Part shown: positions 6,220 to 6,281 of the stretch, piece after piece
How positions within the stretch are numbered: the first letter of the stretch is position 1
How the letters are laid out: every line of letters starts with the position of its first letter
NCBI GenBank assembly: GCA_964389495.1
Contig: CAYMDU010000087.1
Location: 1-6,281, forward strand
Source of the DNA: RGIG3009 sp964389495
Lineage (GTDB): Bacteria > Bacillota > Clostridia > Oscillospirales > Acutalibacteraceae
Direction of reading: 5' to 3'
Length of the DNA stretch: 6,281 nt
The notes under the pieces: model-generated
What the model saw: only the letters and a program-made list of their open reading frames with translations
Database searches by the model: none
What the model was told of the DNA's origin: nothing
Program-made: the position numbers and the translations under genes

Positions 6220-6281
6220 TTAGGCATTCTTGGCTTGAAGCGCAGTATGGTACTTGTCGGCAGACAGCAGACCGTCAAGGT
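6220..6281 (-). CDS. Possible 3' end of an upstream gene, cut by the window edge
   Basis: On the minus strand one frame is open from the right edge to TAA at 6222-6220 and reads LDGLLSADKYHTALQAKNA. The stretch is clearly more GC-rich than the spacer that follows it, and the residues look like an amphipathic helical C-terminus, perhaps another short SHOCT-like or coiled tail. With only 19 codons, neither the gene nor its function can be established. Confidence 0.3.
   Translation of the reverse strand, partial: LDGLLSADKYHTALQAKNA

Larger units (their letters stand above)
4197..6281. mobile_element. Serine-recombinase-encoding integrated element, one end and part of its interior
   Basis: From the cotJC break to the right edge the DNA is more AT-rich than the left part. 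Hand counts on single 60-base lines give about 37% G+C at 4321-4380 and 30% at 6001-6060, against about 57% at 1681-1740 and 50% at 3781-3840. It carries a large serine recombinase next to the break and a small SHOCT-type membrane protein. No structural phage genes, conjugation genes or transposase are visible. The element's size and class (prophage, integrative element or intervening element) cannot be decided because the far end is outside the window. Confidence 0.6.

Noticed and set aside
6147..6278. Forty-four-residue N-terminal extension of the SHOCT protein
   Set aside because: The composition is odd and cysteine-rich, it overlaps the likely stop and tail of another frame at 6220-6281, and the AAGGAG site supports ATG 6146.
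1..6281. tRNA, rRNA, CRISPR array, riboswitch or long direct repeats
   Set aside because: Reading both strands I saw no cloverleaf, repeat-spacer pattern, rRNA sequence or recognisable riboswitch core.

Overview
The window looks like a low-to-mid GC, spore-forming Firmicute of the class Clostridia, possibly an Oscillospiraceae/Ruminococcaceae-type gut lineage. Three things point there: the cdaA-cdaR pair, a CotJC/manganese-catalase-type spore coat gene, and a DUF3343 + class V aminotransferase pair of clostridial type. The lineage is inferred from gene families; no rRNA is present.

Left part (1-3660, plus strand): four tightly packed genes that look like one operon. They are a DUF3343 small protein (left edge, possibly cut by the window), a SufS-like cysteine desulfurase family enzyme overlapping it by ATGA, the membrane diadenylate cyclase cdaA 9 bases further on, and its YbbR-domain partner cdaR, also joined by an ATGA overlap. 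A strong rho-independent terminator (3631-3658) closes the operon. glmM, which often follows cdaR, is absent. The first two genes suggest sulfur or selenium transfer; the last two make and control cyclic di-AMP at the membrane.

Middle (3666-4196, minus strand): the C-terminal 176 codons of a CotJC/manganese-catalase family protein. The family's first ~26-30 residues are missing. Homology begins right after an ATG that follows an in-frame TAA and has no ribosome binding site.

Right part (4197-6281, minus strand): visibly more AT-rich DNA. It carries a large serine recombinase whose 3' end lies 31 bases from the cotJC break, then a two-TM SHOCT-type protein, and at the edge the possible tail of another gene. 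The most economical reading is an integrated element whose recombinase sits at one end and which has split cotJC, with the other end and the 5' part of cotJC beyond the right edge. This resembles the skin element in sigK and SPbeta in spsM, where a sporulation gene is interrupted by DNA that the recombinase can remove during sporulation. Whether this element excises on a developmental signal cannot be told from the window.
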